64,000 nt of DNA, taken from NCBI GenBank assembly GCA_019828595.1, contig JAHQRK010000013.1, positions 1,643,501 to 1,707,500 on the forward strand, read 5' to 3'. A program made the position numbers and the translations under genes. Origin of the DNA: Aphanomyces cochlioides. Its lineage: Eukaryota > Oomycota > Saprolegniomycetes > Saprolegniales > Verrucalvaceae. The notes beneath the pieces were generated by a model. The model did not search any database. It had not been told where the DNA came from and saw nothing but the letters and a program-made list of their open reading frames with translations. Below are positions 42,526 to 54,638 of this stretch, piece by piece; position 1 is the stretch's first letter; the number at the start of each line of letters is the position of its first letter.

Positions 42526-43399
42526 TGTGGTTTAGATCAAGGTCTAGAGCAAAGATCGTTAACCAGAAGGAAAACTTGCTAATCCATTCTCAATTTGGAG
42601 TTGGTCATTGCGAGTATAAACCAAGTGGGATCGAAACGCTGCTGCTTTTTGTATCAAGTGCTCTGATTTTGATGGACATGTAAGTTGTCCACTGCTTATC
42701 GTGACATGAATCGCAATGGCTGCATTGCTTGCAGCTCATTGGAATCAGAAGCACCAGTACCTTTTAGACGATCCTCCATCGTTTTGTCCTCCTTGTCTGT
42801 GCTCGCAATGATAAAAAATTCAATCCGAAGCCTGTAGCAGCATTACAGTAAATCGAGCCTCCGTGAGAGTCTGCTCATTCATATCCCGAGGATTCCCCAT
42901 GGAGAAGACGTTGGACAAGGCTCATGCCTGATAATGGCGTCTTGTAGTCATCATGGCACTGTCAGGAGGCGGCCTTGCACTTTATTCTCGTCGGGATGTG
43001 GTCGACTGACTGGTCGGCTGTGGCAAGATCGAGCAATTTCTAGAATACTAAGCATGGATGCGGCCGCATCCTCGTCCAGCATCCTCTCGTTTCGTACACA
43101 ATGTGCTGCTTGTCTCTTCGTCTCCCACCAGCCTCATCGTTTGCGTGGTTTTATGCTCCAGTGCTCAGTCTGTTCGACATAAACCTGGTCGTGGTTTCTC
43201 AGCGTGCCACGTCATAGTGTTGAAGTTGAACTTGATTGGCTCCAACTTTAGCTCGTGTGACATTTGATTGGTGCACTTTTAAAGTTGCGTTTCTTTGGAC
43301 GGACCAATCAGATACAAGCTCTATATTTATGTTGCACAAACGAAACCCACTGCGTGATGCGAACGAGCTCATTTTCCATTTTGCCATCAACAACTGAAG
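42526..43399. promoter_or_regulatory. Intergenic; CCAAT and TATA-like boxes before 43400
   Basis: Upstream of the small hydrophilic gene lie ACCAATCAG (about 43303) and a TATATTTA stretch (about 43323), about 97 and 77 nt before the ATG, plausible core promoter elements. The rest shows no gene. Confidence 0.35.
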
Positions 43400-43606
43400 A
43401 TGCCCATTAGCCGTGAATTGAAGAACAAGAAGAACGACCACAAGGATCGTCAATCGCGAGGTCGCGCTGGATCTGGTGCGGAACCCAAAAAGCACGGCGC
43501 GGGCAGCCACAATTGGGGCACTGGCCTTGAATCCGATGATGCCCCCGTCGCCCTTGACCGTGGTGACCCCAACTACGATAGCGACGAAGGCAAAGCTGCC
43601 AACTAG
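43400..43606 (+). CDS. Small hydrophilic 'GAGxHNWG' protein (Stf2/Tma10-like)
   Basis: 68 residues, single exon, no hydrophobic segment and strongly charged. The core 'KKHGAGSHNWGTGLESDD' resembles the conserved block of the fungal Stf2/Tma10 proteins and of the C-terminal block of SERBP1/HABP4-type RNA-binding proteins. These are small hydrophilins associated with ribosomes, ATP synthase regulation or desiccation tolerance. The N-terminus is basic (RELKNKKNDHKDRQSRGR) and the C-terminus acidic. Short length is normal for the family. Function in oomycetes is inference. Confidence 0.65.
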   Translation: MPISRELKNKKNDHKDRQSRGRAGSGAEPKKHGAGSHNWGTGLESDDAPVALDRGDPNYDSDEGKAAN

Positions 43607-44912
43607 ACGTGTGTCTTGAAATATGATTAAAATATCTCGATAACCCTCGTGTTCCCCCACCGACACACACACCATGAGAGATGCAAACTAACTCGATCAA
43701 ATATACACAACGATAAAATCATTGACAAGTACTTGAGCTTACAAGTAGAAAGAACGACACTGAATGAATCAAAGCGTGGCGCTGATGAAGGCTTCGACAA
43801 ATTCTTCGACTCCCTCTCACGATGGAATGTACCTTCAAAGTCAGCTTTGTTTGCCACATGCATTTATTGCGGCCGTAGAATTGATTCCCCATTACAGAAC
43901 CCTTTTCTCGTGCTGATGCTGCGTGCTGTTTACTGCTACGAAAAGTTGCAGGGCGTTCCAAAAGGTTCATCCTGGCTCTCTCGCAGGATTTAGTGGATAG
44001 AACGTTGTGAACTGGCCTGGCGATTCTTCGACTCAGCTGTAGATGTGGCCAGCCCTCAACGTGGATGTCTTACAGCGACGCACAATTGACTTACCATTCG
44101 GGTGCGCCCTTTACACTTTACACTCAACACAGTGTAAAATTTTACGTATAGAAACGCTAAGTAATTCTTACTTTACATTTAATGTAGAGCACAGCTGTTT
44201 CTTTTTAGAGCATTTACGACTATATTTTGACAAAGCGCAGGAACAGGTTATCCCCAGACAAGGTAACTCAACTTGTTCAGCTGTACATGAATTCAGATGT
44301 GTCTGGGCGGGGCAGCCTTGTTGATGTCATGATGGGAAATGAAAGCGACGGTGGTTGCAGCGATAATGAGGCAGAAACCCAAACAGCCAACTAAGTATCG
44401 CTTGATAGACATATTGGTACAATAAAATTGCATTCATATTCACTCATTTGAGCTGTGTAGCAAGATCCTGGCAGGTTACAGTTTGTGTTCCAGAATGGAT
44501 TTGATTGGCTGAAATATCCTTGTGGAGAGTTTACACTTGACATTCTTTTACCATGTAAACTGTGTACAGTGAACGTACAGTAAATTCGCGCTTTACGTAA
44601 AATGGCACACTCTAGATACCATTGATATCTTGTCATGAGCAGTAAAATCACGAATGGCATTTAAAACGAATTAAAAATGGAGGAGACAAAATACTGTACA
44701 TTTAAAACTTGATTCTTTGTGGCGTTTAAAATTAATTTTAAATAGGCAAAACACATGGATTCCATGGAATTAGGAAATGGATTGAAACATCATTCTCAAG
44801 TATACAATTTTCAAGTGAAAGCAGAAATATAAGTATCACTGGCTTCGAGGTCCTCTCAAAATCCATACGGTGTTGATTTTCGAATTTGCCGCGACTTGCG
44901 ACGACGGGAATC
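43607..44912. other. Intergenic; AT-rich with palindromic ACACTGTGTA-like segments
   Basis: No gene. 44100-44610 contains repeated TTTACACT/AGTGTAAA-type inverted segments and may be an old MITE, but no clean terminal repeats or target duplication could be fixed. Confidence 0.3.
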
Positions 44913-46948
44913 ATGGTGAAGCAAGGAACGATTCTCAACTGGGTGGACAAGCAGCGAAAGCCACTCAATACGGAAGTGGTCCATGCAAAGAATAAGGCAT
45001 CAAACGATGTCTTTGATGGATATGCAAAGCGTTTAAAACGATGTGAGGATACGTGGTCAATGGATGAAGAGCCAGGATCAAGTCAAGATTGCTTCGAATG
45101 CAGTCAAGACAGCATGCCTGACTTGGATTCTTGCGTTTCTAACACACAGATAATTGATTCATGCTCTTCTGTAGACGAATTATCCGTCCTGGGGTATGAA
45201 AATCGACTGGAAAATCGCAAAATGGTACTTTCGCGCACTTTCTGTCCCTTTTCATGAATCTCGTAGATTAAAGACAGTGTTCATGGCTGTATTTACCTCG
45301 AACCTCTATGCATGGCAATTACAGACACTGTTCACGTTCGTTTGCGCATACTTCGTGTTCCTGAACTCTTGCGTGTAGTTTCAACGATTGCGGCACTTGA
45401 AACAACTCGGTGCTTCGTCGTATGTGTACATGGGCGCAACACATTCGAGATTCGAGCACTCAATGGGCGTCGCACACTTAGCAGAATACATGCTGACACA
45501 ACTTCGAACGCATCAACCATGGCTTCAAATCGACAACCGAGACATTTTGTGCGTAAAAGTTGCAGGCCTGTGCCATGATTTAGGTAATCCACTTTTTCTG
45601 TCGAAAATGCATCTGCGAATATTTAGGCCATGGTCCATTCAGCCACGTTTATGACGGTATCTTCATGCAACAATTGAAAGAACGGGGTCAAGACATTCCA
45701 TCTATGCAGAGATGGACACATGAACAAGGTTCTGTCGACATGCTTGATGCACTGTTGGGCGAATACAACATTGATCTAACATCCTATGGCTTGTATTCTA
45801 TCGATCATGAGTTTATCAAGGAATTGATTCTTGGCCGGCCACTTGACCTCTCATCTCGTGAATTCCGCGGCCGTCCAACAAAGCCGTTTCTCTACGAAGT
45901 GGTGAACAACGCCAAGACAGGATTGGATGTGGACAAGCTCGATTACTTCATGCGTGATGCTCAGTACACTGGTGTAAAAGCTGGATGTGATACTCAATTG
46001 TTGCTCTCAACTGTTCGTGTGCTTCCCGATGCTGTATCAGGAGAGCTTACAATGTGCTGGCCAGAAAAGTTGGCAGAACAAATCATGAAGGTCTTTCGAA
46101 CGAGGTTTGAGCTGCATCAATCAGTCTATCAACACAAGGTATACGCTTTATGAAGTCACTCGTCCAATTGACACGATCACCAGGTGACTCGTGCAATCGA
46201 ATATATGATTTGCGATGTATTACTTGAAGCTGATACAAGCTTTCAAGTAAGTTGCTGGCTTATCAGAGAAGAGTTTTACAAATGAATTAGATTCGAGGCA
46301 GCCGAATCTCCCAAGCCCCTCTACACATGGTACAAACCATTTAAGGCGTGTTTACTCAGTCAACGCGAGTAGATAGCGTACAAGAACTTGGATGATCGAG
46401 TTTTGGTATGATTTGGACGAGAGATGGTGTAATTATCGTTGTGTAGGCTTTGATTGAGCACAGTAATGATCCAAGATTGGCGAAGAGTCAGGCAATTTTG
46501 GAGCGCATAGCAACAAAACCGCTCTACAAGTGGGTTGGGACAACGCAAGAAACTTCACGTTCAGCATTACTCTCCGAAGCTGAAATCAAGATTGAAATTT
46601 GTCGCTTCAGTGGAGGGTGCAAATTGGACCCGAGCCAGCTCATCATTGAGAAGAATAAAATTCACTACGGTCAAAAAGACCGGGATCCGCTGAAGGCGAT
46701 CCGGTTCTTCAAAAAGCATGCTTCACCAACTGCTAAATGTTTCCAGTTGCACGAGGCTGCGTATGCAATGCATTGTCCAAAACAATTTATGGAATCCAAC
46801 GTTCGATTGTTTGTACGGGACGATCATTTGGTACGAAGCACTAAAAATTATTCAAAGTCACATGGTACATCAGCTAGGGGTTGCTCGTGCAGCATTTGTC
46901 GAGTGGTGCACAAAACAAAATAGAAGTTATGTGTATCCACAGGAATAG
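44913..46948 (+). CDS. SAMHD1: SAMHD1-type HD-domain dNTP triphosphohydrolase
   Basis: Cleaves dNTPs to nucleoside and triphosphate, controlling nucleotide pools. ATG 44913. The N-terminal about 100 residues are unstructured and acidic. The catalytic domain starts at 'IKDSVHGCIYLEPL' and continues across an intron with 'FQRLRHLKQLGASSYVYMGA'. Metal ligands: H in 'THSRFEHSMGV', HD in 'VAGLCHDLGHGPFSHV' (split by an intron), and D in 'LDVDKLDYFMRDA'. Further family blocks are 'FRTRFELHQSVYQHKVTRAIEYM' and 'DPLKAIRFF'. At about 46830 the frame changes by a base with no obvious intron: the C-terminal helix 'YEALKIIQSHMVHQLGVARA' continues in another frame to TAG at 46946-46948. The catalytic core is complete. 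No SAM domain is seen N-terminally. Confidence 0.88.
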
Positions 46949-47699
46949 TAGATGTGGTGAAGTCAGCTAAATGGAGTTTTGCTTTGGCCTACATTCAGTC
47001 ATTGTGTTGAGACCATTTTCGTACATCCTGAGTCATTCGAAAGTCTCGCCTGCCTTGACCATGAATGGATCAAGCAACGAGAGTTGACACAACTCATTCA
47101 TTTTCATTTCCCTGAGAACGAGCGAGACAACATTCGACGAACTGGACGTCCATACAACTTCTCTTTGTTTGGCTTTCACCCACTGGTATATTAAAGCGGA
47201 CCGCAGTGACGCATCTGGCTGTCAAAACGAAGATTATCATGTTGTCGCCATCTCCAGTACAATCATGCTTGTCTTCGTTTAATGAGAGATCGTTTGGAAT
47301 TGTCAATAAAACTGCTGCCTTTGTAACTGGAGGCATTTGGTAACTGCCATCAAGCTACATCAAGATGAGTTCGGGCAGTATCCACCACATTATGAGCCAT
47401 GAGCTCAAGGTAGAGCTCCACCTCGATGCAGATTTTAGGCTCATCCAGTTCTCCAGGGACTGGAGACGTTCATATCTCAAGGCCTTTCCACTCTTCCAAA
47501 GCTCACAGCAGATACTTCGACTCAAGCGGCATATCAAACATGCTCGACATATCATAGTAAATGCTCGAGTTTGCTCCGAGAAGTCCTTCAGCACATGGAT
47601 TCATTTTCACCCAAGCACTGCAAACTCATTGCTCAAGTACGAACCGTCGAGTTTTAGGATATCACCTCATGTAGATTTGGGAAATCTCATCTGTGAATG
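46949..47699. other. Unresolved region, probably 5' exons of the next gene
   Basis: A + strand stretch at about 47000-47190 reads like protein ('CLDHEWIKQRELTQLIHFHF', 'RRTGRPYNFSLFGFHP'), but I could not join it with confidence to either neighbour. Confidence 0.25.
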
Positions 47700-49970
47700 T
47701 CCTGATGCTGCTTAAAGTGTGCAAAGCTTCCGTGCAGGAAAAACTCCAAGTACAAGACGACTTGGCACGGTACAGTCAGTTCAGTCAGGTGTAACCTCCA
47801 AGCAGCTCTCCTTGGGACTAAAACAAAGCGCTAGAATTGTGCCGCAGATCAAACTGACCAGTTTAAAACCTTGTTAGCTTCCGTCGAAGGGCTTAAAAGT
47901 GAGCTGCGCCTTGCAAAAGCAGAGGTAACAGCCAAAGAATAAATCATTTTCTTCAAAGTGATCAATCTAGATACAAACTTTGCAACGTAAACTCAAGCGG
48001 ACTGGACTTGAAAAAGATCGGCTGGTCGAAATCCTCGATCAAGTGACAACTGTTGGAGAAACCGATCCACCAGAGGATATTTTAAACGACGACGAGGACG
48101 ATGAATCTTGGCCGAGCGAAATCCTTGTATTTTCAACGACGAAAATGACATGATAACATCGTTTGATAGCAATACCAGCAAGCAACGCCTTGGGAAATTA
48201 CTCTGGACGATTTGGACAAACTTTATTGTGCTGTCGAGAGTGAGAATGAAAATCAATTGGCAACTTTGGGCCAACTCGATCGGTACGTGATTCATCACTT
48301 ACCGCGCTTCAGTAGAACATGTTGAGTAGATATATTGAGTCGAGCTTGGTGTCGCTCTTGTGGAAGCATCAAGCGACGGGCCCACACAGCCGCTTCGTGA
48401 AAAAGATGGTTTGTCTTGCAAGTTATCCTAGATTTAATGCATGATGTGCTGTAGTTCAGCGTCGAAACCAAAGAAACTCAAACCGACGAGAGTATAATTG
48501 TGGCCAACTCGAAATCACAAGACGGTAACTTGGCAAAGTCCACGTATACTCAAGAACTTCATTTGAATATAGATTTGATGTGTCCAAGCAGTCCAGGAAG
48601 ACGACACAAGACCCTAGGAATTCCGCAGTGCATTCGTTCGTTGTTAGACAGTGTCCCAAAAGTCGACAAATTGCTGACCAAACAATCGCTCCGGCATTTG
48701 ATTCTCTCCATGTCGTACAGCTTTAACTCCTCTTTCTGACTTTCGAATGCGTAGATACCTGCGTAAAGCCGATATGGAGCGAACAAAGCCAAATCGCTCG
48801 TTGGCCGTATTTATTCGCAATCATTTCGTGCATAAATTTGGACTTAAGTCGCTTGCCGATTATCACATGATTGAGTTGGTTAAAAGCTGCATCTATTTCC
48901 ATCGAAAGTGTGAGCAAGAAATGGATCTACACGGCGTCTCAAGTATAACCCCCCCTTCAGCTATTTGATTCATATTCTTTGCATAGTCGATAATCTGACG
49001 TGGGATGACGGACGAATTGAGCTCTTTGGCCGACTGCTGAGCATTTTTGCGGAAACGAGTCGTCCAAATGAAAGCTTGGACATTATGCTTGATTTCGTCA
49101 CGGATGTTTTCGAAATCGATAACAGCTTCCCATCTCTACAGCATATTCAAGTAGTTGCGCTTTGTTGTCTTGATTCATTTCTCGTAGGAAATAGATGGAC
49201 CCGTTCTCCTTTCTCGAGATCTCGTTGTGTTTGTTTGGAAGGCTCAATTTGGCTACATGGATTCCGATGCTGTGGAAAATGTACACTTGATTTCCTTCAC
49301 AAATCTCATGACTTCTAGGCTATTTACTCTCTGAATGAGCGCAATCATGCTGAGGACGCATATTCTATTGACATGGACTGGGTTCTGTCGTTTGTCGTGC
49401 AGCAATGGAACGAGTATGAAGATAAACTAGATCAAGCTATGCGCGAGGCATTTCGTAAAATTTTAACTGCTTCCAGCACCAGTCGAACAAATTTGCTCCT
49501 TCAAATGGACGGGTATCAATCCTCCTGACAATGTAATTGAATTTGCTTTCGGTAGATTTGTCGCTGCAGTGCAAATTGTCTGGCTAGATGCAATTGAAGC
49601 TGACATTCAACATCTCTACATGAATATGATGGCGACAAAGAGAGACAATTTCCGTTTGGCGAGCGACCGGCGTCGCAAAGATCGTCTGCGCGCCGGTCAT
49701 ACAACTCACGTTGCAGCCACAACAGTGCTTGGCTTTGATGGCGTTTTCGAAGAAGAATTCGTCACGCATGTTGGCGCAGCCATGCGGTACTTGATCTCTT
49801 CTGTGCTTTTGAACAATAATTTTCTTAGAGCTCGACGTGTGCATTGGGGCATTCGTACTAGAGGCCAGCTCTTGTGGCATGAAGCTAAAGGCATTTGGCT
49901 TGGAGGTCAAGGTCGAAGTGCTCCCATGGGCTTTCAAGAATCCACGCTCAAACCCGGCATCAAACCATAA
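47700..49970 (+). CDS. Coiled-coil multi-exon protein, unknown (flagellar-type?)
   Basis: A consistent exon chain can be followed on the + strand. Coiled-coil exons at 47720-48126 ('SVQEKLQVQDDLARYSQFSQ', 'LASVEGLKSELRLAKAE', 'LQRKLKRTGLEKDRLVEILD') are joined by introns of about 44 nt (for example, donor after EIL at about 48127, acceptor at about 48173). Then come 'PWEITLDDLDKLYCAVESEN', 'SLAVFIRNHFVHKFGLKSLA', 'RIELFGRLLSIF' and, across an intron at about 49510-49555, 'VQIVWLDAIEADIQHLYMNM'. I do not recognise a named family. The 'VFI-NHFVHKFGLKSLAD' block reminds me of protist flagellum-associated proteins, but that is memory-based inference. Start and stop are approximate. Confidence 0.45.
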
Positions 49971-50369
49971 GCAAAATCTAAAACAACTACAACAAAGGCA
50001 ACTCTCTTTATCTTTCCGTGGTCATAGAATTCCACCAAAGAAGATCGTCGGGTGTGCTTAGGCCCTGGTTGATCCTCAAGTTGACGGAATATCTTTCTCC
50101 CAACTGCAACCTGTCATTTTAGTCGTCCGAGTTCGCCCATGTTATAGGATTTAAAGCTCATATGCATGAAACCTGCTCGTTTCCTCCCTACCTTTGTCTA
50201 TGTGTCCTTTTCTCGCTCTGCTCTTGGATACGTATATTCGCTTTCACAGTTTCGAAATGTCCATCACGCTCAGTGTATTGCCACGTCATAGCCAATCAAA
50301 TGTGAATATAATTAATTTTTAACCAATCAGGGAGCATTTTTCAAATTCCTCAGTTGTGGCTCGACCATA
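49971..50369. other. Intergenic
   Basis: Upstream region of MED7. It contains CCAAT motifs (about 50291, about 50323) close to the MED7 ATG. No gene seen. Confidence 0.35.
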
Positions 50370-51265
50370 ATGAGCGACGAACCCGAGCTCGTGTCGGCAT
50401 TTCCAGCGCCACCGACGTTTTTCAACCTGTATGCCGACAGCGCAGACGCTGGACCAGCTCCTCCTGCTCCTTTGAAACCGACATATCATTCTTTCGGAAC
50501 ACCGTACAGCACAGAAGACGCCGTGCCGGATTTGCTTCCAGACGACAAGAAACTCTACGAGCCAACGCACAACGTGAAAGAGGAGATGAAGAAAGTCAAC
50601 CGCTCGCTCATGTTTAGCTTCTTGGAGCTCATCGACGTGCTTATTATGAACCCGACCAAATTCAAGTATGTAATTCGTCTCATGTGTTGAACCTCATACG
50701 TTTCTGCAGTGCGAAATTGGACGATATCGAGCTGCTTTTCCTCAACATGCACAACTTAATCAACGCCTACCGACCACATCAAGTAAGCCTCTTTCTCCCT
50801 GACAACTTGTGCTAATATGTACGTTCTCTAGGCCAGAGAAACTCTGATTGAATTGCTGAAACAGCAATTACAAGAGCGCAAAGATGCTGCTGCTGAAATT
50901 CGACGGTATGCCTCGTCATTTCTGCTGCTTTTTTAACCATCCTTCCCCATTTTAGAACTATCGAAGAGTCGAAACAAGCAGTGCTCGCTGCACATAGTGC
51001 CTTGGATGTAGAAACTCCGTTTGAAATCACCGACGCTCCATCCATGGACGTCGCATCGGCGGCGGCTAGTCCAAACATTGTCCAAGATGCAGCCGCTGAT
51101 GCTGACGCTGCAGCATCGTCTTTGCTAGAAGAAGAGGTACACCAAAGAAACCAACTCATAGGGCTAAATGATATGTAGAGGCAACGCAACCAAGAAGAAC
51201 ACGATCAATTCTTTGCATCGTGCCAAGCCATCTTGGATTCATCAGCGCTGTCCCATTCTGTCTAA
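50370..51265 (+). CDS. MED7: Mediator complex subunit 7
   Basis: Middle-module subunit of Mediator, the coactivator bridging transcription factors and RNA polymerase II. ATG 50370. Four exons: the first ends at 50665 (next begins 50710), another intron follows near 50784-50832, one near 50907-50958, and the last intron is 51137-51178, with the final exon to TAA 51263-51265. Family hallmarks in order: N-terminal 'AFPAPPTFFNLY', 'LKPTYHSFGTPY', 'LYEPTHNVKEEMKKVNRSLM', 'FLELIDVLIMNP', 'LDDIELLFLNMHNLINAYRP', 'HQARETLIELLKQQL'. The C-terminal about 100 residues are Ala/Glu-rich and less conserved. The order and spacing leave little doubt. Confidence 0.92.
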
Positions 51266-51629
51266 GACATCGACGCTGTCTTGTCCTCACAGCTTCAAGA
51301 CATTTCAAATTGGACACTACTGGGGGAAGCAACTCACATCACTCCATGACTTCTATCGAAATCAAAAGATTTATTCCATGCTACTCAACGTTCAACGCAC
51401 GTTCGCCGAGTGTGGAGATATCCTTGCTGAAAAAAACTACTTGGAGGGCAGTCAACAATGATCACTGGGGGAAAATGACTTTGACGCGGGGGGAGAGGCT
51501 CACTTGGCGACTTTCGATTGCCCCTTCCCCCTTGAGTACTTGACCATTAGTAGCGATGTTGAGGCTTGATTTGTCATGTTTTCCCGTTGTAGAGAGCTTA
51601 GGATTGCTTAAGAGCTTATGTCGTGGTGC
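51266..51629. other. Intergenic
   Basis: Gap between convergent MED7 and ankyrin gene B; G-rich patches near 51466 and 51491, otherwise nothing seen. Confidence 0.4.
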
Positions 51630-52553
51630 TCAATCGGCCAGTCCACCGCACGTACAAAGACACCAGAGCCAAGCGAGAATATCATCCCAAACGCCATCGG
51701 CATAACCATCACGGCCAGCGCAAGCGTGGCATGGGCATCCGTCGGATTTTAGCCGATCGACAAGAATATTGCGCACGAAAGGCTTGGGATACGCTGCGAG
51801 CGCTCGACGAAAACAGCCTTCATCTCGATGCTCGAGGAGGAATCTGACGACGTCAGCTTTGCCATTCGCAGCAGCTTTGACGAGCGCTCGCCCCGTGCAT
51901 CCTTCTCTTCGATGGGAATGCAAGAACTGCACAATCTCCAAATGACCTCGCCATGCTGCTAAGTCCATCGCATCGGTCGTACATCCTTCGGATCGATGCG
52001 TGTGGGGGAATTGAACGATTCTGAAATGGCCAAACTTGGCCGCGAGATCCATGCCTTCGACGGTACAGCCTCCGCTACGATCCTCATGGAGGAATCTCAC
52101 AATCTCGAGATGTCCTCTGGCTGCAGCTAAGTCGATGGCAAACGCTGTGCACCCTCCGCCATGTGGCTTCAAGTGGGAATGAAGGAATTGCACGCATTTC
52201 AAATGTCCGTTCCATGCTGCCACGTCGAGCAGCTCTTCGTCCACGTCAAACGCCGCAGCACCGCATCGAGCGTACACAATAGCCAAGACTTCGTCAAGGC
52301 CATACACGATAGCGTGGAGCACCATGAAGTGGTGGTACGTGGGTTTCAAGCATGCAAGCCAGCGATCAACGCGGTGGACGCCATAGTGGCGATACCATGG
52401 TCCAAACACCCGCTCAAGGCGAGTATAGTGGCCAAACGTTGGGTGATTCTTGGGCCTGAGTGCTTTAAATAGACGCAAGTCGTTGTACAAACCATACTGG
52501 AAGGAGCAAATGATGCTGACGAGGTCGCTGGTCCCGAGCAATCGCTGTGCCAC
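51630..52553 (-). CDS. Ankyrin-repeat protein B with C-terminal CxCxxC
   Basis: About 307 codons visible. The frame begins at a GTG (52553) and has no ATG upstream before a stop, so a 5' exon or alternative start is missing. N-terminal block 'SDLVSIICSFQYGLYNDLRL' matches ankyrin gene A. It has six ankyrin-like repeats with 'GHLEIVRFLHEDRSGGCT' and 'AIDLAAARGHLEIV'. One repeat has Pro for the conserved Leu ('IVQFPHTH'). The C-terminus 'SDGCPCHACAGRDGY' shares the GCxCxxCxGR signature with gene A. Adaptor role inferred from the fold; partner unknown. Confidence 0.78.
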   Translation of the reverse strand: MAQRLLGTSDLVSIICSFQYGLYNDLRLFKALRPKNHPTFGHYTRLERVFGPWYRHYGVHRVDRWLACLKPTYHHFMVLHAIVYGLDEVLAIVYARCGAAAFDVDEELLDVAAWNGHLKCVQFLHSHLKPHGGGCTAFAIDLAAARGHLEIVRFLHEDRSGGCTVEGMDLAAKFGHFRIVQFPHTHRSEGCTTDAMDLAAWRGHLEIVQFLHSHRREGCTGRALVKAAANGKADVVRFLLEHRDEGCFRRALAAYPKPFVRNILVDRLKSDGCPCHACAGRDGYADGVWDDILAWLWCLCTCGGLAD

Positions 52554-52710
52554 ATTCGCATTTGCATCGAGGTGTGGCCTTGACTTGCTGGAGTTGTTTG
52601 CGTGAATGTGGATTTATGAGACGTACTTAGCAAATTATTCGTCTTATCCTCTTATGACCAATTTGCCATTGTTGTTATGCTCTTATAAACAGGACACAAC
52701 AGTGTCAAGG

Positions 52711-54272
52711 TTACATGACCCATTGGCAATTGGAGCTACCAGGATGGATGTACTTGATGCATTTGGATTCTGGCGGCTGCGGTGCGCAGGATTCGTGATT
52801 GATCATGGACACTGCCGTTGAATGCACCGACGTGCAAGTAGAAATTGCTAGCTTCGGGTCTTGGTTATGTATCTCGAGGCAAGGGAGCAAGGCGAGGCGA
52901 ACGCTCTCATCAAGAAGGCTATCGCTGGTGTAACACAAGACAAAACAGTCGGCGGCTCGGTGGCTGAAGAGCGGGAGCTTTCTGTACCGAGGGTTCTCGA
53001 GATAGAGTGCATGGAGTGATCCTCCTGTCGACTGCTTGGCGTGTTTCTTCATCGAAAGTGTAAGCAGGATGTACGCCTTGAGGTCGTTGAATTTGTAATC
53101 GCTCACGACGTGTCGAATTGCATTTCTTGGGTGCACTCGAACTAAAAAGCCGTCAGTAGGACCGAGAGATGTGGCTGCCGACTGCATCGAGGCCACTTGC
53201 ATCGACATCGAGAGAAAACTAATGGCAAGCTTGCAAACACAAGAACCAACAGAATCGAGGCTAACGATATCAACAAGAGTAGGGTTCACTTCACGCATGC
53301 CATACCTGTGCAACCTTCGATCGCATTGTCTTCGAGGTATTCCGGGAGGAACAGAGGCCATGAGACGTAAATCATCCAGGCTAAGCGCGTTGTTCCCATG
53401 ATACTGACAACCGGTCCAGAGTAGATTTTAGCACAGATAGCCAGGAAACCAGGATCAATCGGTTGAAACGACGCTTCCCAGTGGCGCTTCTTGACCACAA
53501 ACGATAGGATTCGCATCACCATGTAAGCGTACCAAACCTACGAGTCAGGATTTAGCGATAATTTATATTTTTCAGACTGATGACCGCACGAGATACGTAT
53601 AAACAACCAGCTAGGTAGAGCCATGCATCGACAAATTGCGTCACTTTCACCAATGCAATCCCAAGGTACCCGACAGCGGCGAAAATGTCGATGACCATGA
53701 AGACACTCACGACGGGATCGCTCAATATGGCGTAGGCAGGGTCGCCGACCACAACTTTATATCGAGTGTACCGACGAGACAGACCAATATGGCGCAAATT
53801 GGACAAGAGGGTTCGATAGTGGCTGTAATAGCGAGTCCAGAGGACATAACGCACGTAGATTGTCAGTAAACTGCGGAAAACAAACCTCACCCAACATGAC
53901 GTTCGGTCGTCCATGAGAGCTGTTGCAGCCCATACGTTATACTGACCTTCTTCAGTTTTCTCGAGCCAGATGCACAAAGTGCTCGATTCCAAACCCATGA
54001 CGAGACTGTATTCACATCGTTGCCATGGTTCCAAGTGACTGCGTCTGGTTGCATTGGATGTAAGAAAGTCGATCAATGATCGTCTCAAACCGGAGCCAAA
54101 GAAGAACGACGCTAGAAACGAAGGAGATGACAAGAGTGTGAAAATGCAAATCACCTGGCATTTGAATCACATAGTCGATAGCATCAGCGTGCGGAATTTC
54201 ACGTGGCAGAGACATCTCGCGCCATATTCCAAACACATTTGCATTATTGTCGTGACGCCTGTATCCTTCCAT
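52711..54272 (-). CDS. Multi-pass membrane protein of an oomycete-type family
   Basis: ATG 54272 (MEGYRRHDNN). Coding blocks run over several short introns to TGA at 52711. Hydrophobic segments include 'FHTLVISFVSSVVLLWLRF', 'VFRSLLTIYVRYVLW', 'VVSVFMVIDIFAAVGYLGI', 'AWLYLAGCLYVSRAVISL' and 'LAWMIYVSWPLFLP', separated by polar loops, and then a soluble tail. The pattern resembles the expanded families of uncharacterised transmembrane proteins in saprolegnialean genomes. No transport or enzymatic motif can be read. Exon joints near 53540 and 53310 are approximate. Confidence 0.55.
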
Positions 54273-54638
54273 TGTGCTGTTGTTGTAGAGCCGTTAAAAG
54301 TACGCAAGAGTCTCATTTTCAAGAATGTCGAATGATGCAGGTGGACGCAGCTGACTTGGACTCACACGCCAGGGGAGAGGCTCAGTCAAGTATGCAAAGA
54401 AAGGCTACATGTCAACTATAAGATCATACCGAATATGTTGATGGCTGCACCGTGGACGCCAAATTGAGTACAAAAATGATGTTGTATGCGATTGACCAAC
54501 GAGTGCAGCTTGCAGATACCTTCAGCTGTCGGACTTCTTCAACCAGGCCTTGGTGATAATATATTTCCTGAACAATCAATAATGGGGGTGTCCAAATAAA
54601 TTGACAACAATAATTTAGGTGAATGATTTAATTATTAA
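54273..54638. other. Intergenic
   Basis: No gene. Ends at the TAA target duplication of the MITE. Confidence 0.4.

Noticed and set aside
44100..44610. Possible MITE with TTTACAC inverted segments
   Set aside because: No consistent terminal repeat pair or target duplication could be fixed.
44913..44960. PIP-box-like 'QGTILNWV' at the start of the SAMHD1-type protein
   Set aside because: The second aromatic position is Val, and short matches of this kind are frequent by chance.
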